NCBI RefSeq assembly: GCF_041438865.1
Contig: NZ_CP109450.1
Span: 6,999,501 to 7,063,500, forward strand
Reading direction: 5' to 3'
Source: Streptomyces sp. NBC_01471
Lineage (GTDB): Bacteria > Actinomycetota > Actinomycetes > Streptomycetales > Streptomycetaceae
Length of the DNA: 64,000 bases
Shown: positions 51,946-60,349 of the stretch, piece by piece
Layout: the number at the start of each line of letters is the position of its first letter
How positions within the stretch are numbered: position 1 is the first letter of the stretch
Made by a program: the position numbers and the translations under genes
Notes under the pieces: generated by a model
What the model saw: only the letters and a program-made list of their open reading frames with translations
What the model was told of the DNA's origin: nothing
The model's database searches: none

Positions 51946-53258
51946 CACGGTGCCTCGGTGATGTCGGCGCCGAGGTGGCGGAGCTTGGCGGGCAGGTCGG
52001 CATGTCCGCGTCGCAGCTGGTCCAGGCCGGACACGGTGGTGGTGCCGCGGGCGTTCAGCGCGGCGATCAGCAGGGCCGATCCGGTACGGATGTCGGTCGC
52101 CGTCGCCGGGGCGCCGGTGAGCCGCTGTGCTCCCTTGAGGCGGCACAGCGTGCTGGTGATCTCCTCGATCTCGGCGCCGAGGCGGGCGAGTTGAGGCAGC
52201 AGGTTGCCGTGGCGGCCGGGGTTGATGTCGTCGCCGAACAGGTGCAGGCCGGGCAGCGTGAGGGCCAGGGCCATCAGCGGCGGCTCGAAGTCGGCGTCCA
52301 GGCCGTCCGGCTCCAGGGAGGCGATCGCCCGCAGCGGCCGGCCGCTGGTCTCGCCGGGCCGGTGGACGGTGAGGGCGTCGGGGGTGAGGGTGGCGGGGAT
52401 GCCGAGCCAGTCCAGCAGTTCAACGAAGGGCTTCAGGTCGGGTCCATGGACGCCCTCGATGCGGCCCTCGCCGCCGGTCGCCGCGATCGCGCAGGCCAGG
52501 GTGCCCGCCTCGATCTTGTCGCCGGGCACCCTGAAGGAGACGGTGCCCGCGGGGATGCCGGGCGGCGGCGTCAGCGCAATCTTCTCCTCGCTCGCGTGGG
52601 CATCCCACCCGGCGGCGCGCAGTGCGGCGAGCACGGCAATGGTCTCCGGAGCGAGGTTCGGGTTGCCCAGCTCCAGGCGGCTGCCCCCAGCGACCGCGCG
52701 GAGAATCGCGGCGATGCTGGTGCCGCGTGAGCGGAACGGCAGCGTGAGGCGGACCGTGTCGTGCCCGGTCCCAGCCGTCACGCGGTATCCGGTGTCGTCG
52801 CACCGCACGGCGTCGCCGAACGCTTCGTAGACCTTGAAGTGGAGGTTCATGCCGCGATCGCCGACCTGGCAGCCGCCCGGCCAGGGCAGGCGGGCCTCCC
52901 CGCACGCGGCCAGTAGCGGCGCCACCAGATAGTAGGAGGCCCTGATCCGCGCGGCATCAGCTAACTCGGGCACCTCGGCGCCGCCGGATCCGGGCCGCAC
53001 GATCACGTCACCTGGGGCGGTGACGGGACGGTCGACGCGGTAGCCGGAGAGCTGCAGCAGGCCGAGCATGAGCTGGACGTCCGCACTGGAGGGGATGCCG
53101 GACAGTTGTACGGAGCGGCCCAGCACCGCGGCGGCGGCCAGCAGCGGCAGGGCCGCGTTCTTCGAGCCGTCCACGGAGACGGTGCCGGCCAGCGGGCGGC
53201 CCGGGCGGACGATCACGGCGTCGACGCCGTTCACGCGGGTGGTGGCGAGCGACATCAA
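51945..53258 (-). CDS. MurA-like enolpyruvyl transferase
   Basis: 437 residues of the EPSP-synthase/MurA fold. Lys33 in VDGSKNAALPLL matches the catalytic lysine of MurA. Cys130 in LPWPGGCQVGDRG matches the Cys115 loop. The MurA signature FPTDMQ is replaced by DADFEPPLMAL, and many surface blocks diverge, so it is unlikely to be the cell-wall enzyme. First gene of a five-gene operon with nucleotide enzymes, which recalls nucleoside-antibiotic enolpyruvyl transferases (NikO/PolA type). A CTGGAGGTC site precedes ATG 53258. Confidence 0.8.
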   Translation of the reverse strand: MMSLATTRVNGVDAVIVRPGRPLAGTVSVDGSKNAALPLLAAAAVLGRSVQLSGIPSSADVQLMLGLLQLSGYRVDRPVTAPGDVIVRPGSGGAEVPELADAARIRASYYLVAPLLAACGEARLPWPGGCQVGDRGMNLHFKVYEAFGDAVRCDDTGYRVTAGTGHDTVRLTLPFRSRGTSIAAILRAVAGGSRLELGNPNLAPETIAVLAALRAAGWDAHASEEKIALTPPPGIPAGTVSFRVPGDKIEAGTLACAIAATGGEGRIEGVHGPDLKPFVELLDWLGIPATLTPDALTVHRPGETSGRPLRAIASLEPDGLDADFEPPLMALALTLPGLHLFGDDINPGRHGNLLPQLARLGAEIEEITSTLCRLKGAQRLTGAPATATDIRTGSALLIAALNARGTTTVSGLDQLRRGHADLPAKLRHLGADITEAP

Positions 53259-53325
53259 GGACCTCCAGGTTAGGCACGGTTGGGGCTGAAGGCGGCGCCG
53301 TGGTGCGGTTGCTCATCAATGAGGG

Positions 53326-53368
53326 GCGGTCCGGCCGCCGGCATCGGGTGCGGCAGCGGCCGGACCGC
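53326..53368. terminator. 13-bp hairpin upstream of the MurA-like operon
   Basis: GCGGTCCGGCCGC (53326-53338) pairs perfectly with 53356-53368. It lies 68 bases ahead of the MurA-like start and downstream of the ATPase gene on the same strand, so it is either that gene's terminator or an attenuator in the operon leader. Confidence 0.6.
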
Positions 53369-53511
53369 GTACGGCACCGCCCGTCAAGGAGGAGGGGTGG
53401 GCGGCGCCCGCCGCACGCGTGTCCCGAGGCGCCGGAAACGGTGGTGCGGCACCGGCCCGTCGGCGCCCGATCACGGGGCGAGCGCCGTACGAGCCGGAAG
53501 AGCAGCGTCGA

Positions 53512-53976
53512 TCATCCGTCCGCGTACGGGAGGCGGGCGCGGACCTGCTTGCCGATCGGGGTGAGGGCTACGTCCCAGCCCGGGGCGAGGAAGTCGATCA
53601 GCGAAAGACCCCGGCCGGACACGGCCGTGGGATCGTCCATCGCCACCCCGGATCGCTCCGGCATCTGGACGAGGTCGGGGTCATGGACTCTGACCCACAC
53701 CCCGCCCTCTACGGCGTCCGTCTCAACCTCGACGACCAGCGGGACCAGGTCGCCGCAGGCCCGCGCCGCGTTGCCGACCAGCTCGGAGGCGACGAGCTGC
53801 ACGTTCTCCGCGGTCGCACTGTCGACGCCAGCCTCGGCAAGGGTCTTGCCCGCCAGCTCCCGCACCAGGTGCAGATGGTCGGCAGATGCGCTTATGTGCA
53901 CCGCAAAACCGTGGTCCGTGGTCATCAAGTAGAACCCGGGGGCGGCCTCCGTCACCGTCTCCGCCATGAGCGTCAT
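53512..53976 (-). CDS. ATP-binding protein (RsbW-like HATPase)
   Basis: 154 residues of the GHKL ATPase fold found in anti-sigma-like Streptomyces proteins: N-box LVASELVGNAARACGDLVPL, G1-like VRVHDPDLVQMP, and a G2-like SGRGLSLIDFLAP. ATG 53976 is chosen because a GGAGG site lies six bases upstream; an ATG at 54030 is the alternative. Divergent from the XRE-DUF5753 gene. Such ATPases accompany AbaA/WhiJ-type regulators. Confidence 0.8.
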   Translation of the reverse strand: MTLMAETVTEAAPGFYLMTTDHGFAVHISASADHLHLVRELAGKTLAEAGVDSATAENVQLVASELVGNAARACGDLVPLVVEVETDAVEGGVWVRVHDPDLVQMPERSGVAMDDPTAVSGRGLSLIDFLAPGWDVALTPIGKQVRARLPYADG

Positions 53977-54176
53977 GGCTTCCTCCGTGGCACGGCGCAC
54001 GGCCGCGCATCGCAATGTCGCTAACGCCACGTACTCGGCAACCGGCCGTCAGTGACGCGCCCTTGAGTGAGAGCATGACGCACTTGGCCCACAACTCGCA
54101 ATATTGACACCGAAGTTCGCAGGACTGTTCTGTTGTTCTATCGACTTGAGAGGTGCGGTGGTGAAACACTCCGCAT

Positions 54177-55109
54177 ATGCCGAATGTGCGACCAGTACCG
54201 ACCGTGCGGCGCCGGCGCCTCGGTGAGGCCCTGCGTCGCTTCCGCAGCCAGGCCGGCCCCGATGGGAAGGGACTCACTCTCGACGAGGCCGCCGAACTGC
54301 TGGCCCGCCTCGACAAGGAGGTCGGCGGCGACGGCAACGCCTGGACCTCCCCGAAGCTCTCGCGGATCGAGACCGCCAAGGCCCACATCCGCCCCGCCGA
54401 GGTCACCCACGTCTTGAAGGCGTACGGGATGGAGCTGGAGAAGGACGCGGAGGTGTTCACCGCGCTGGAGGGCCTGGCCCGCCACGCCGGACAGAAGGGC
54501 TGGTGGCAGACGTACAGCGGGGTCGTCGCCCCCGCGTACGCGGACTACATCTCGCTGGAGTCCGATGCCGAGAACATCCGGATCTGGTCGCCCCAGCTCA
54601 TCCCCGGCCTGCTGCAGAGCGCCGCCTACGCCCGCGAGACGATCGCGGTCAACGCGACCACCCGCACCCCGGGGGAAGTCACCGCGCTCGCGGAGGTCCG
54701 CATGGCCCGCCAGGCCGTCCTCTCCCGCCCCGAGGGTCCCCTGAAGCTGTGGGCGATCATCCACGAGAGCGTCCTGCACCAGCGGTTCGCCACCCGGCCC
54801 ACCCTCATGTCCGACCAGCTGCGGCGCCTGGTCGACGTCGCCGAGCTGCCCAACATCACGCTCCAGGTCATGCCGTTGGACGCCAGCCCGCATCCGGGCA
54901 CCACCGGTGGCTTCAGTCTCGTCGGCTTTCCCGGCCCCATGCCTGACGTGGTGCTGTTGGAGAACCTCATCGGCGCGTCCTACGTTGAGGCGGTCGACGA
55001 GGTTCAGATCTACGCCGACGCCTTCGAGCGGGTCGTCGCCTCGGCGCTGTCGAGTGACGACTCGCTGGCACTGATCACCCGCAGAATGGAAGAAGGAACT
55101 CGTACGTGA
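54177..55109 (+). CDS. XRE-family regulator with DUF5753 (Scr1) domain
   Basis: 310 residues. HTH near residues 14-80 (LGEALRRFRSQAGPDGKGLT, with WTSPKLSRIE). The DUF5753 domain follows: YISLESDAENIRIWSPQLIP GLLQSAAYARE, then ESVLHQRFATRPTLMSDQLR and LVGFPGPMPDVVLLENL. This is the WhiJ/AbaA-OrfA type of developmental or antibiotic regulator. The stop overlaps the DUF397 start by GTGA. Confidence 0.9.
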   Translation: MPNVRPVPTVRRRRLGEALRRFRSQAGPDGKGLTLDEAAELLARLDKEVGGDGNAWTSPKLSRIETAKAHIRPAEVTHVLKAYGMELEKDAEVFTALEGLARHAGQKGWWQTYSGVVAPAYADYISLESDAENIRIWSPQLIPGLLQSAAYARETIAVNATTRTPGEVTALAEVRMARQAVLSRPEGPLKLWAIIHESVLHQRFATRPTLMSDQLRRLVDVAELPNITLQVMPLDASPHPGTTGGFSLVGFPGPMPDVVLLENLIGASYVEAVDEVQIYADAFERVVASALSSDDSLALITRRMEEGTRT

Positions 55110-55327
55110 ACCACGACAAGGCCGAGCTGTACGCCCTCGACCTCTCCGACGCCGACTGGACCAAGTCGTCCTTCAGCGGCGGGGAGAACGACTGCGTGGA
55201 GATCGCCGTCCTGCCCGGCGGCGCCCGGGCCGTGCGCGACTCCAAGCACCCCGAGGGTGAGCCCTTGCGCTACACGGCCACCGAATGGGCAGCCTTCCGG
55301 CAAGGTGTGATCGCCGGAGAGCTCTGA
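55106..55327 (+). CDS. DUF397 domain protein
   Basis: 73 residues with the full DUF397 signature: WTKSSFSGGENDCVEIAVLP, AVRDSKHPEG, YTATEWAAFRQGVIAGEL. DUF397 proteins act as small partners or antagonists of the adjacent DUF5753 regulators. The GTG at 55106 overlaps the regulator stop. A 15-bp terminator follows. Confidence 0.92.
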   Translation: MNHDKAELYALDLSDADWTKSSFSGGENDCVEIAVLPGGARAVRDSKHPEGEPLRYTATEWAAFRQGVIAGEL

Positions 55328-55347
55328 CCAGCGCCAACTGCATGTAC

Positions 55348-55390
55348 GGCGCCTGCTTTCCCCCGAACCAACCGCGGGAAAGCAGGCGCC
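55348..55390. terminator. 15-bp perfect terminator hairpin
   Basis: GGCGCCTGCTTTCCC (55348-55362) pairs perfectly with 55376-55390, 20 bases after the DUF397 stop. Confidence 0.85.
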
Positions 55391-55584
55391 GCAGTATGTC
55401 AGCCCTACCCTGATCACCGCCCGTTGTCACACCCCCACGCCACCATGGTCTGCACGCCCGAGGGGGGGCCAAGGGCGTCGGAGAGCACGGGTATGCCCGG
55501 CCCCGTTCCCTCGGACAGCGCGTTCCTGGATGATCGCTACTGATGGGCCGCACCGCGGTGGGCGGCCGGAAGGGAGACACCCGC

Positions 55585-56043
55585 GTGTTCGTCGACGCAG
55601 CCGTCACCAGCAAGCTGGTCGAGCAGGCATTGCCCTTGATGCCGTTCCTCGACGACGGCCAGGAGTTCGCCACCTACGATCTCCACGAACAATGGAAGGA
55701 ACGCTTCAAGGCCGGCGAGGGTGCCGATTTGGGCGAGCCCGACAAGTGGTCGGTCCGGCTCAGCGCCCCGCTCATGCCGGAGATGATCGAGGTCGGGCAC
55801 GAGCAGGTGTTCGCGGCCCTGGGCACGATCGCCTTCCACGACCGGGACACCAGTCCCTGGGGGCAGGCCACCCAAGACCTTCAGGAATGGCTCTTCCTCC
55901 CGGACAGCGTCTCGGGCCTGGAGCGCAAGCCCAGCGACGCGGCGGTCGTCGCGCTGCTGCTGGCTGCCCTATACGGCGACAAAGGGCACCTCTTTCTGAT
56001 CGAGTCGAACCGCTACCTGGAGTCACCCCGTGGCGAGCAGTGA
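55585..56043 (+). CDS. Hypothetical protein
   Basis: 152 residues from GTG 55585 (GGAAGGGA site nine bases upstream; an ATG at 55543 has none). VFVDAAVTSKLVEQALPLMP, SAPLMPEMIEVGHEQVFAAL and RKPSDAAVVALLLAALYGDK. Soluble, mixed alpha/beta, acidic. Its end overlaps the next gene by 14 bases, so the two are probably co-expressed. No family recognised. Confidence 0.6.
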   Translation: MFVDAAVTSKLVEQALPLMPFLDDGQEFATYDLHEQWKERFKAGEGADLGEPDKWSVRLSAPLMPEMIEVGHEQVFAALGTIAFHDRDTSPWGQATQDLQEWLFLPDSVSGLERKPSDAAVVALLLAALYGDKGHLFLIESNRYLESPRGEQ

Positions 56044-56521
56044 AGCGGCCATCCACGAGATCGTGGCAGCTGCTGCTGAGCCGTATCTCGCTGCCGTGGT
56101 GGCCCAGTTGGTCGCGGACGGGGTACCCGCCGCCGGGTCGAGCATCCCTCCGGATCCCTCGCCCGACGACTTCGATGGCGAGGCGGACGGCTCGATCGAC
56201 ATCCCCGATGGCTTCACCACCCGCCACTACGGCCCTGACCTGGAAGAACTCGGTCTGTGGTGGAATTCGGTCTCGGGCTGGCGTGTCCACACGCAGTACA
56301 TCCCCGCCGAACCTCGGCCTGGTGATGGCCGGCAGTGGATGGGCGCAGGGCTGCTGCCTCCGCCAGCTCGGGTCTCGGCGTTCCTCGCCACCATGATGGT
56401 CGACTACACGATGTCCGGGTCCCCGGAGCGGCCGTTCTACCGGCGTCAGGGCGACAAAGTGCCTGAGCTGCTCGAACGTCTCCGCGTCTATGGGCAGGCT
56501 GCCCCGCCCGCACAGCCTTGA
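56030..56521 (+). CDS. Hypothetical protein
   Basis: 163 residues from a GTG inside the preceding gene. An N-terminal helix (EIVAAAAEPYLAAVVAQLVA), an acidic linker, then LEELGLWWNSVSGWRVHTQY and FLATMMVDYTMSGSPERPFY. The tryptophan-rich middle resembles small Streptomyces proteins often found near DUF397/XRE pairs. Function unknown. Confidence 0.6.
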   Translation: MASSEAAIHEIVAAAAEPYLAAVVAQLVADGVPAAGSSIPPDPSPDDFDGEADGSIDIPDGFTTRHYGPDLEELGLWWNSVSGWRVHTQYIPAEPRPGDGRQWMGAGLLPPPARVSAFLATMMVDYTMSGSPERPFYRRQGDKVPELLERLRVYGQAAPPAQP

Positions 56522-56584
56522 CCTCCAGATCCGGAAATCCTCTCCACGGCCTGAAGAGCTCTCTGCCCGCGTAGGGGATTCCGC

Positions 56585-57268
56585 TCAGCCGGTAGTCTCT
56601 TCAGGCTTTCCTGTGAAGCGAAGCCACGCGCTGAGTGCCGCCTGAAGTTCGATCACCGCTTGCCGGTCGATGGTCTCGCCGGTCCTGCCGACGTGCAGCC
56701 TCACTCCATCACCTGTGACGGTCCAGCCGACCGGCAGACGTTGCGGGGAGCTGATGGCCGATCCGTGGGAAAGGGCGCGGAGCATGGCATCGACGCGTGG
56801 CGGGAGGTGCTGCTCACGGGGAGCCCAGGAGACGTTCGCGGGCCGGGTGGGCAGCCCGAGAGTCGCACGGAATGCCTTGATAGCAACGTCGAGCGGCTGC
56901 GGCGTGTTCGGGGCCGCCCCGACAAAAGCCTGCAGTAGCTCGCGGTGGGGAGTTACGGGCAGGAGGGGGTGTTCCTCGATGTCAAGGCGCACGGAAGCTG
57001 GTGGGATCAGGGCGCGGATGTAACCCTTGGCCTTGTATCGCGCATGGTGTTCTCGCAGGCTGGCGATGGGGCGGGCCAGGGGGTGTTCACCTTGGAAGGC
57101 CGGATTCGGGGTGGTCAGGGCGTGGGAAGGTTCCGGCCGGGAAACCCGGGGGAGCTTCCCGTAGAGACCTTGAGCACGGTGCAGAACACCTGACTCGGTC
57201 ACCAGCGCCGTCACTTGACGACTGGTTGTGTCATTGCCCAGCCGAAACCCCACGACCAGCGTCGTCAT
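56585..57268 (-). CDS. Hypothetical protein (possibly argonaute/PIWI-unrelated nuclease-like)
   Basis: 227 residues from ATG 57268 (GGAGGGAGG site). TTLVVGFRLGNDTTSRQVTA, LVTESGVLHRAQGLYGKLPR, LREHHARYKAKGYIRALIPP and WTVTGDGVRLHVGRTGETID. A strong beta/alpha pattern in the first 50 residues. No family could be named; the parenthetical idea in the call is only a remark that no known nuclease motif was found. Single gene. Confidence 0.5.
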   Translation of the reverse strand: MTTLVVGFRLGNDTTSRQVTALVTESGVLHRAQGLYGKLPRVSRPEPSHALTTPNPAFQGEHPLARPIASLREHHARYKAKGYIRALIPPASVRLDIEEHPLLPVTPHRELLQAFVGAAPNTPQPLDVAIKAFRATLGLPTRPANVSWAPREQHLPPRVDAMLRALSHGSAISSPQRLPVGWTVTGDGVRLHVGRTGETIDRQAVIELQAALSAWLRFTGKPEETTG

Positions 57269-57584
57269 CAAATTGGCCTCCCTCCAGCACCCGTCCACGC
57301 TAGCGAGTGGGACCACTTCCAGGGGCCAAGATCCCGCAGGTTCCCCAGGAGCCCGCCGCCGGCACTGCCTCCACGACGGCCCAAGCGCACCCACCCCAGG
57401 TCAGATTTCCAGAGCCACAGCTCACGGCGAAGGCGCTGTCAGTGGCGTGCGGCATGGTGGGCACCATGAGCAGACGGACGACGAGCGGCGGCACCGAAGC
57501 AGAGCGGCAGATCCCCTCACATGGCAGAGCGGCTCCAACTTGCCCTGTTCTTCGTGCACTTCGCCCCACGTGTCTATACGTTGA
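57269..57584. other. Intergenic region
   Basis: 316 bases between divergent genes, without a convincing open frame. It should hold promoters for both. Confidence 0.5.
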
Positions 57585-58017
57585 ATGACCATGAAGTCCT
57601 TCACGTTCCAGTGGGGCACAGAACCCTGGAAAGAGGGGACAGCCCCCTCCCTCCTTCACGTCTATGTCCCCGTAGCCCTCGGACGTAACCCGGAACTCGC
57701 CGAACTTGTCCACGGTGTCCGCGCCGCGACCAAGGGCGACCCGCTCACCCACGTCGGCGACGAGTGGCTCCACATCACGATCTATCAGCTGAGCTCACAG
57801 CCCGCCGCGGAGATCCAGGAGGCCGAGCGGCAGGCCCTTGCCACCGAACTGACCCGGCAGATGAAGACCGTCGCCCCCTTCACCATCACCGTGGGCAGCA
57901 CCCTCGCGTACGGTACTGGTCTCATTTTCGATCTTGGACCCGACGAGCCGCTGAACGAACTGCGAACGGCCGCGACCCGAGCCTTCGAGGTCGTATTCGG
58001 CTCCGGAGCCACCGAGT

Positions 58018-58909
58018 ACAACGGCTAACACAATGAGGTGGATCGGTCCTGTTGACCGTGTCCGCGTCAGAAGTTCAGCGTTGTTCGGGCATGGGAACTT
58101 CGCCGTGGATCGTGTCGGATGACCTGTGGGAGCGGATAGAGCCGCTGCTGCCACGCAAGGAGCGCCGGTTTCGACACCCGGGACGGAGGCCGCTGCCGGA
58201 TCGACAGGTGTTGTGCGGCATCCTCTTCGTGCTGCACACGGGTATCCAATGGGAGTTCCTGCCCAAGGAGTTGGGCTTTGGCTCGGGCATGACCTGCTGG
58301 CGGCGGCTTCGGGACTGGAACGAGGCCGGCGTCTGGCAGCAGCTGCACGAGGTGCTGCTTGCCGAGCTCAACGCGGCGGCCCGTCTCGACTGGTCGCGTG
58401 CGGTGGTCGACTCCAGCCACGTGCGAGCCGTAAAAGGGGGAGCCAGACGGGACCGAGTCCGGTCGATCGTGGCCGAACCGGATCGAAACACCACCTGATC
58501 ACCGACGGACACGGCACACCGCTCGCCGTGACCCTCACGGGCGGCAACCGCAACGACGTCACCCAGCTCATGCCGCTGATCGATGCCATCCCACCCATCA
58601 GGGGCCGGGTCGGGCACCCGCGACGCAAGCCGGACTCACTCTTCGCCGATCGTGGGTACGACCACGACATCTACCGCGACCAGGTCCGAGAGCGCCGCAT
58701 CGTGCCGGCCATCGCCCGCCGCGGCACCCTCCACGGCACCGGGCTGGGCGCCTACCGCTGGGTCGTCGAGCGCAGTTTCGCCTGGCTCCACGGCTTCAAA
58801 CGCCTCCGCATCCGCTGGGAACGACGAGCAGACATCCATGAAGTCTTCCTCAAACTCGCCTGCTGCCTCATCACCCACCGACAGATCAGCTCATTGTGTT
58901 AGCCGTTGT
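58018..58909 (+). mobile_element. Complete IS5-family insertion sequence, 892 bp
   Basis: Bounded by perfect 20-bp inverted repeats: ACAACGGCTAACACAATGAG at 58018-58037 and its complement at 58890-58909. It carries a two-frame transposase. No clear target-site duplication is visible. Excision restores the host 2H-phosphoesterase frame. Confidence 0.85.
58091..58902 (+). CDS. IS5-family DDE transposase made by -1 frameshifting
   Basis: The first frame (58091-58498) encodes MGTSPWIVSDDLWERIEPLL and LDWSRAVVDSSHVRAVKGG, with the first catalytic Asp in VVDSSH. The second frame (-1) supplies QTGPSPVDRGRTGSKHHLIT, GGNRNDVTQLMPLIDAIPPI, LFADRGYDHD (second Asp) and RWVVERSFAWLHGFKRLRIR (catalytic Glu). 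They meet at a slippery AAAAGGGGG (58432-58440), suited to programmed -1 frameshifting. All three catalytic residues are present, so the element may be active. Confidence 0.85.
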
Positions 58910-59164
58910 TACACCTGACGGAGTCGTACGCCACTGCCGAAGTGGACCTGGACCATTACCACCAGATCCACCGCCGCGTACGCCGCGTACGCCCCCGTCA
59001 CGCGCCCCTCCGTGTCGACACCGTCGCGCTGGTCGACGTCGTCGCCAACGACGCCGAGAAGACCGTCACTTGGGACACCCTGGCGATGATTCCGCTCGGA
59101 AGCCTCCCCGCGTAGCCGTCGAACCGGAACACCAGGACACCATCAACAGACAGGGACAACGGAT

Positions 59165-59710
59165 TTGAGCACGGGAGATGCCGGCGAAGGCCTTGTGCAG
59201 CTGTACATGGAGGCCAGCGGTTGGAAGCTCATCGAGGGCAGGGTCGGCGCGCGAACCCGGCACTTCGACCTCGTCTTCGCGACGGCCGACCAGGTCCTGG
59301 TGACCCAGATCAAGACCTCCAGCGAGCCTTACGGGTGGATCCGCTACCAGCCGAAAGACCCTCTCAAGACTGCCGAGGGCTTGTTGAAGGCCGCGTCCAC
59401 GCGCGGAGGCAACGCAATCGTGGTCTTCGTGCAGCTGCCCGAGGAGCCCGTAACCGTCCTTGCCGAGCGCGACGGACGTCCCGTCTTGGTGACCACGATG
59501 CCTGAGCCGATCCGCATGACCTGGGCCGGCCCCCTCGAATTCGCAGCCAAGGTCGAGCACGCCCGGGACGAGTACGCAAAGGGCTTCTACCAGTACGGAG
59601 AACGGAAGGGGCAGCCGCTTCCGCGTACCGGCTGTGGCTACCCGGCTCAAGTGGACGAGTTCCCGACCCTGGAGTCGTATCTAGCTGAGCTGCCCGGCGG
59701 CACCGCGTAG
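59165..59710 (+). CDS. PD-(D/E)XK-like nuclease candidate
   Basis: 181 residues from a TTG at 59165. The start AGEGLVQLYMEASGWKLIEG, followed by HFDLVFATADQVLVTQIKTS, gives the E...D...QxK spacing of restriction-endonuclease-fold proteins (Glu ~8, Asp ~33, Gln/Lys ~47-49). The remainder is basic without further domains. It stands alone downstream of the interrupted 2H gene. Defence or repair roles are possible. Assignment is from motif only. Confidence 0.5.
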   Translation: MSTGDAGEGLVQLYMEASGWKLIEGRVGARTRHFDLVFATADQVLVTQIKTSSEPYGWIRYQPKDPLKTAEGLLKAASTRGGNAIVVFVQLPEEPVTVLAERDGRPVLVTTMPEPIRMTWAGPLEFAAKVEHARDEYAKGFYQYGERKGQPLPRTGCGYPAQVDEFPTLESYLAELPGGTA

Positions 59711-60286
59711 CCCGCCACAGCGTCAACGGACCCGAAGGGCCAAGATCGTGAGACAGAATGCCGGGCTATCCGAATGAGACAACGCGAGAACACGCAGGTA
59801 GTCACGACGGAACGGGACATTCCAATTGCGAACCTACACCCGGGGACGGGCGGTCTTGCGGGAGTTTTCGATCACCTGCGTGGAGGCCCGCTGGCTTCAC
59901 ATCACGCTCTTTATCAATAGGTGCCGCGAAGAATCCCAGGTGAGACGGCTCACATTGTTTGTGACAGGTTCTTTTGGCCCCACTCCGACATTGAAGTTGG
60001 CCCCACTGGGGGTTGAGACGGGGGCTGGTGAGGGCCGTCAACCTCGCTCCGACAAGTTGTTTTGGCCCCACCCCGAACGAGTGGGTTCCCTGTCCGGGGG
60101 AGGGGGCTGAGGCGGTAGCGTGAAACGCATCGGATCCGACGGGCGGCGGGCCCCCGACAGGCGCGTCGACAACACCGCGGATCTCGACCCGTGTTCGATC
60201 CGGGACCGCTGGATTCTCCGATCCGCGGTGGACGACGAGGGCGGGCATTGGCGCGACCGGCGGAGAACGGTTCGGGCCCAACCGGG
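59711..60286. other. Intergenic region containing an IS21-type end
   Basis: About 575 bases without a supported gene. It includes the triple TTGGCCCCAC repeat listed separately. Open frames here have no convincing codon use. Confidence 0.45.
59972..60071. repeat. Repeated TTGGCCCCAC motifs, probable IS21-family terminus
   Basis: Three direct copies of TTGGCCCCAC at 59974-59983, 59997-60006 and 60062-60071. IS21-family ends carry several such internal repeats. An istB remnant lies 1 kb away. Confidence 0.5.
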
Positions 60287-60322
60287 CCGAGGCCGGCGCC
60301 CCGCATGGGGCGCCGGCCTCGG
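60287..60322. terminator. 16-bp perfect terminator hairpin
   Basis: CCGAGGCCGGCGCCCC (60287-60302) pairs perfectly with 60307-60322 around a GCAT loop, 28 bases beyond the stop of the GNAT gene. Confidence 0.85.
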
Positions 60323-60349
60323 TTCTTGAAGCAGGTCGGGTCAGCTTGC

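Larger units (their letters stand above)
57585..59115 (+). pseudogene. 2H phosphoesterase (2'-5' RNA ligase-like) interrupted by an IS
   Basis: The first part (57585-58017) reads FTFQWGTEPWKEGTAPSLLH, then GDEWLHITIYQLSSQPAAEI (first HxTI motif) and ELRTAATRAFEVVFGSGATE. The second part (58910-59115) reads LHLTESYATAEVDLDHYHQI (second HxTE motif) and ends TLAMIPLGSLPA. Removing 58018-58909 joins them in frame, giving a ~210-residue enzyme with both catalytic histidine motifs. The interruption is thus recent and the halves are otherwise intact. The family acts on cyclic phosphodiesters of RNA or nucleotides. Confidence 0.8.

Noticed and set aside
51930..52730. Plus-strand frame opposite the MurA-like gene
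   Set aside because: Gly/Gln/Arg-rich antisense translation with no motif; the minus strand is clearly MurA-like.
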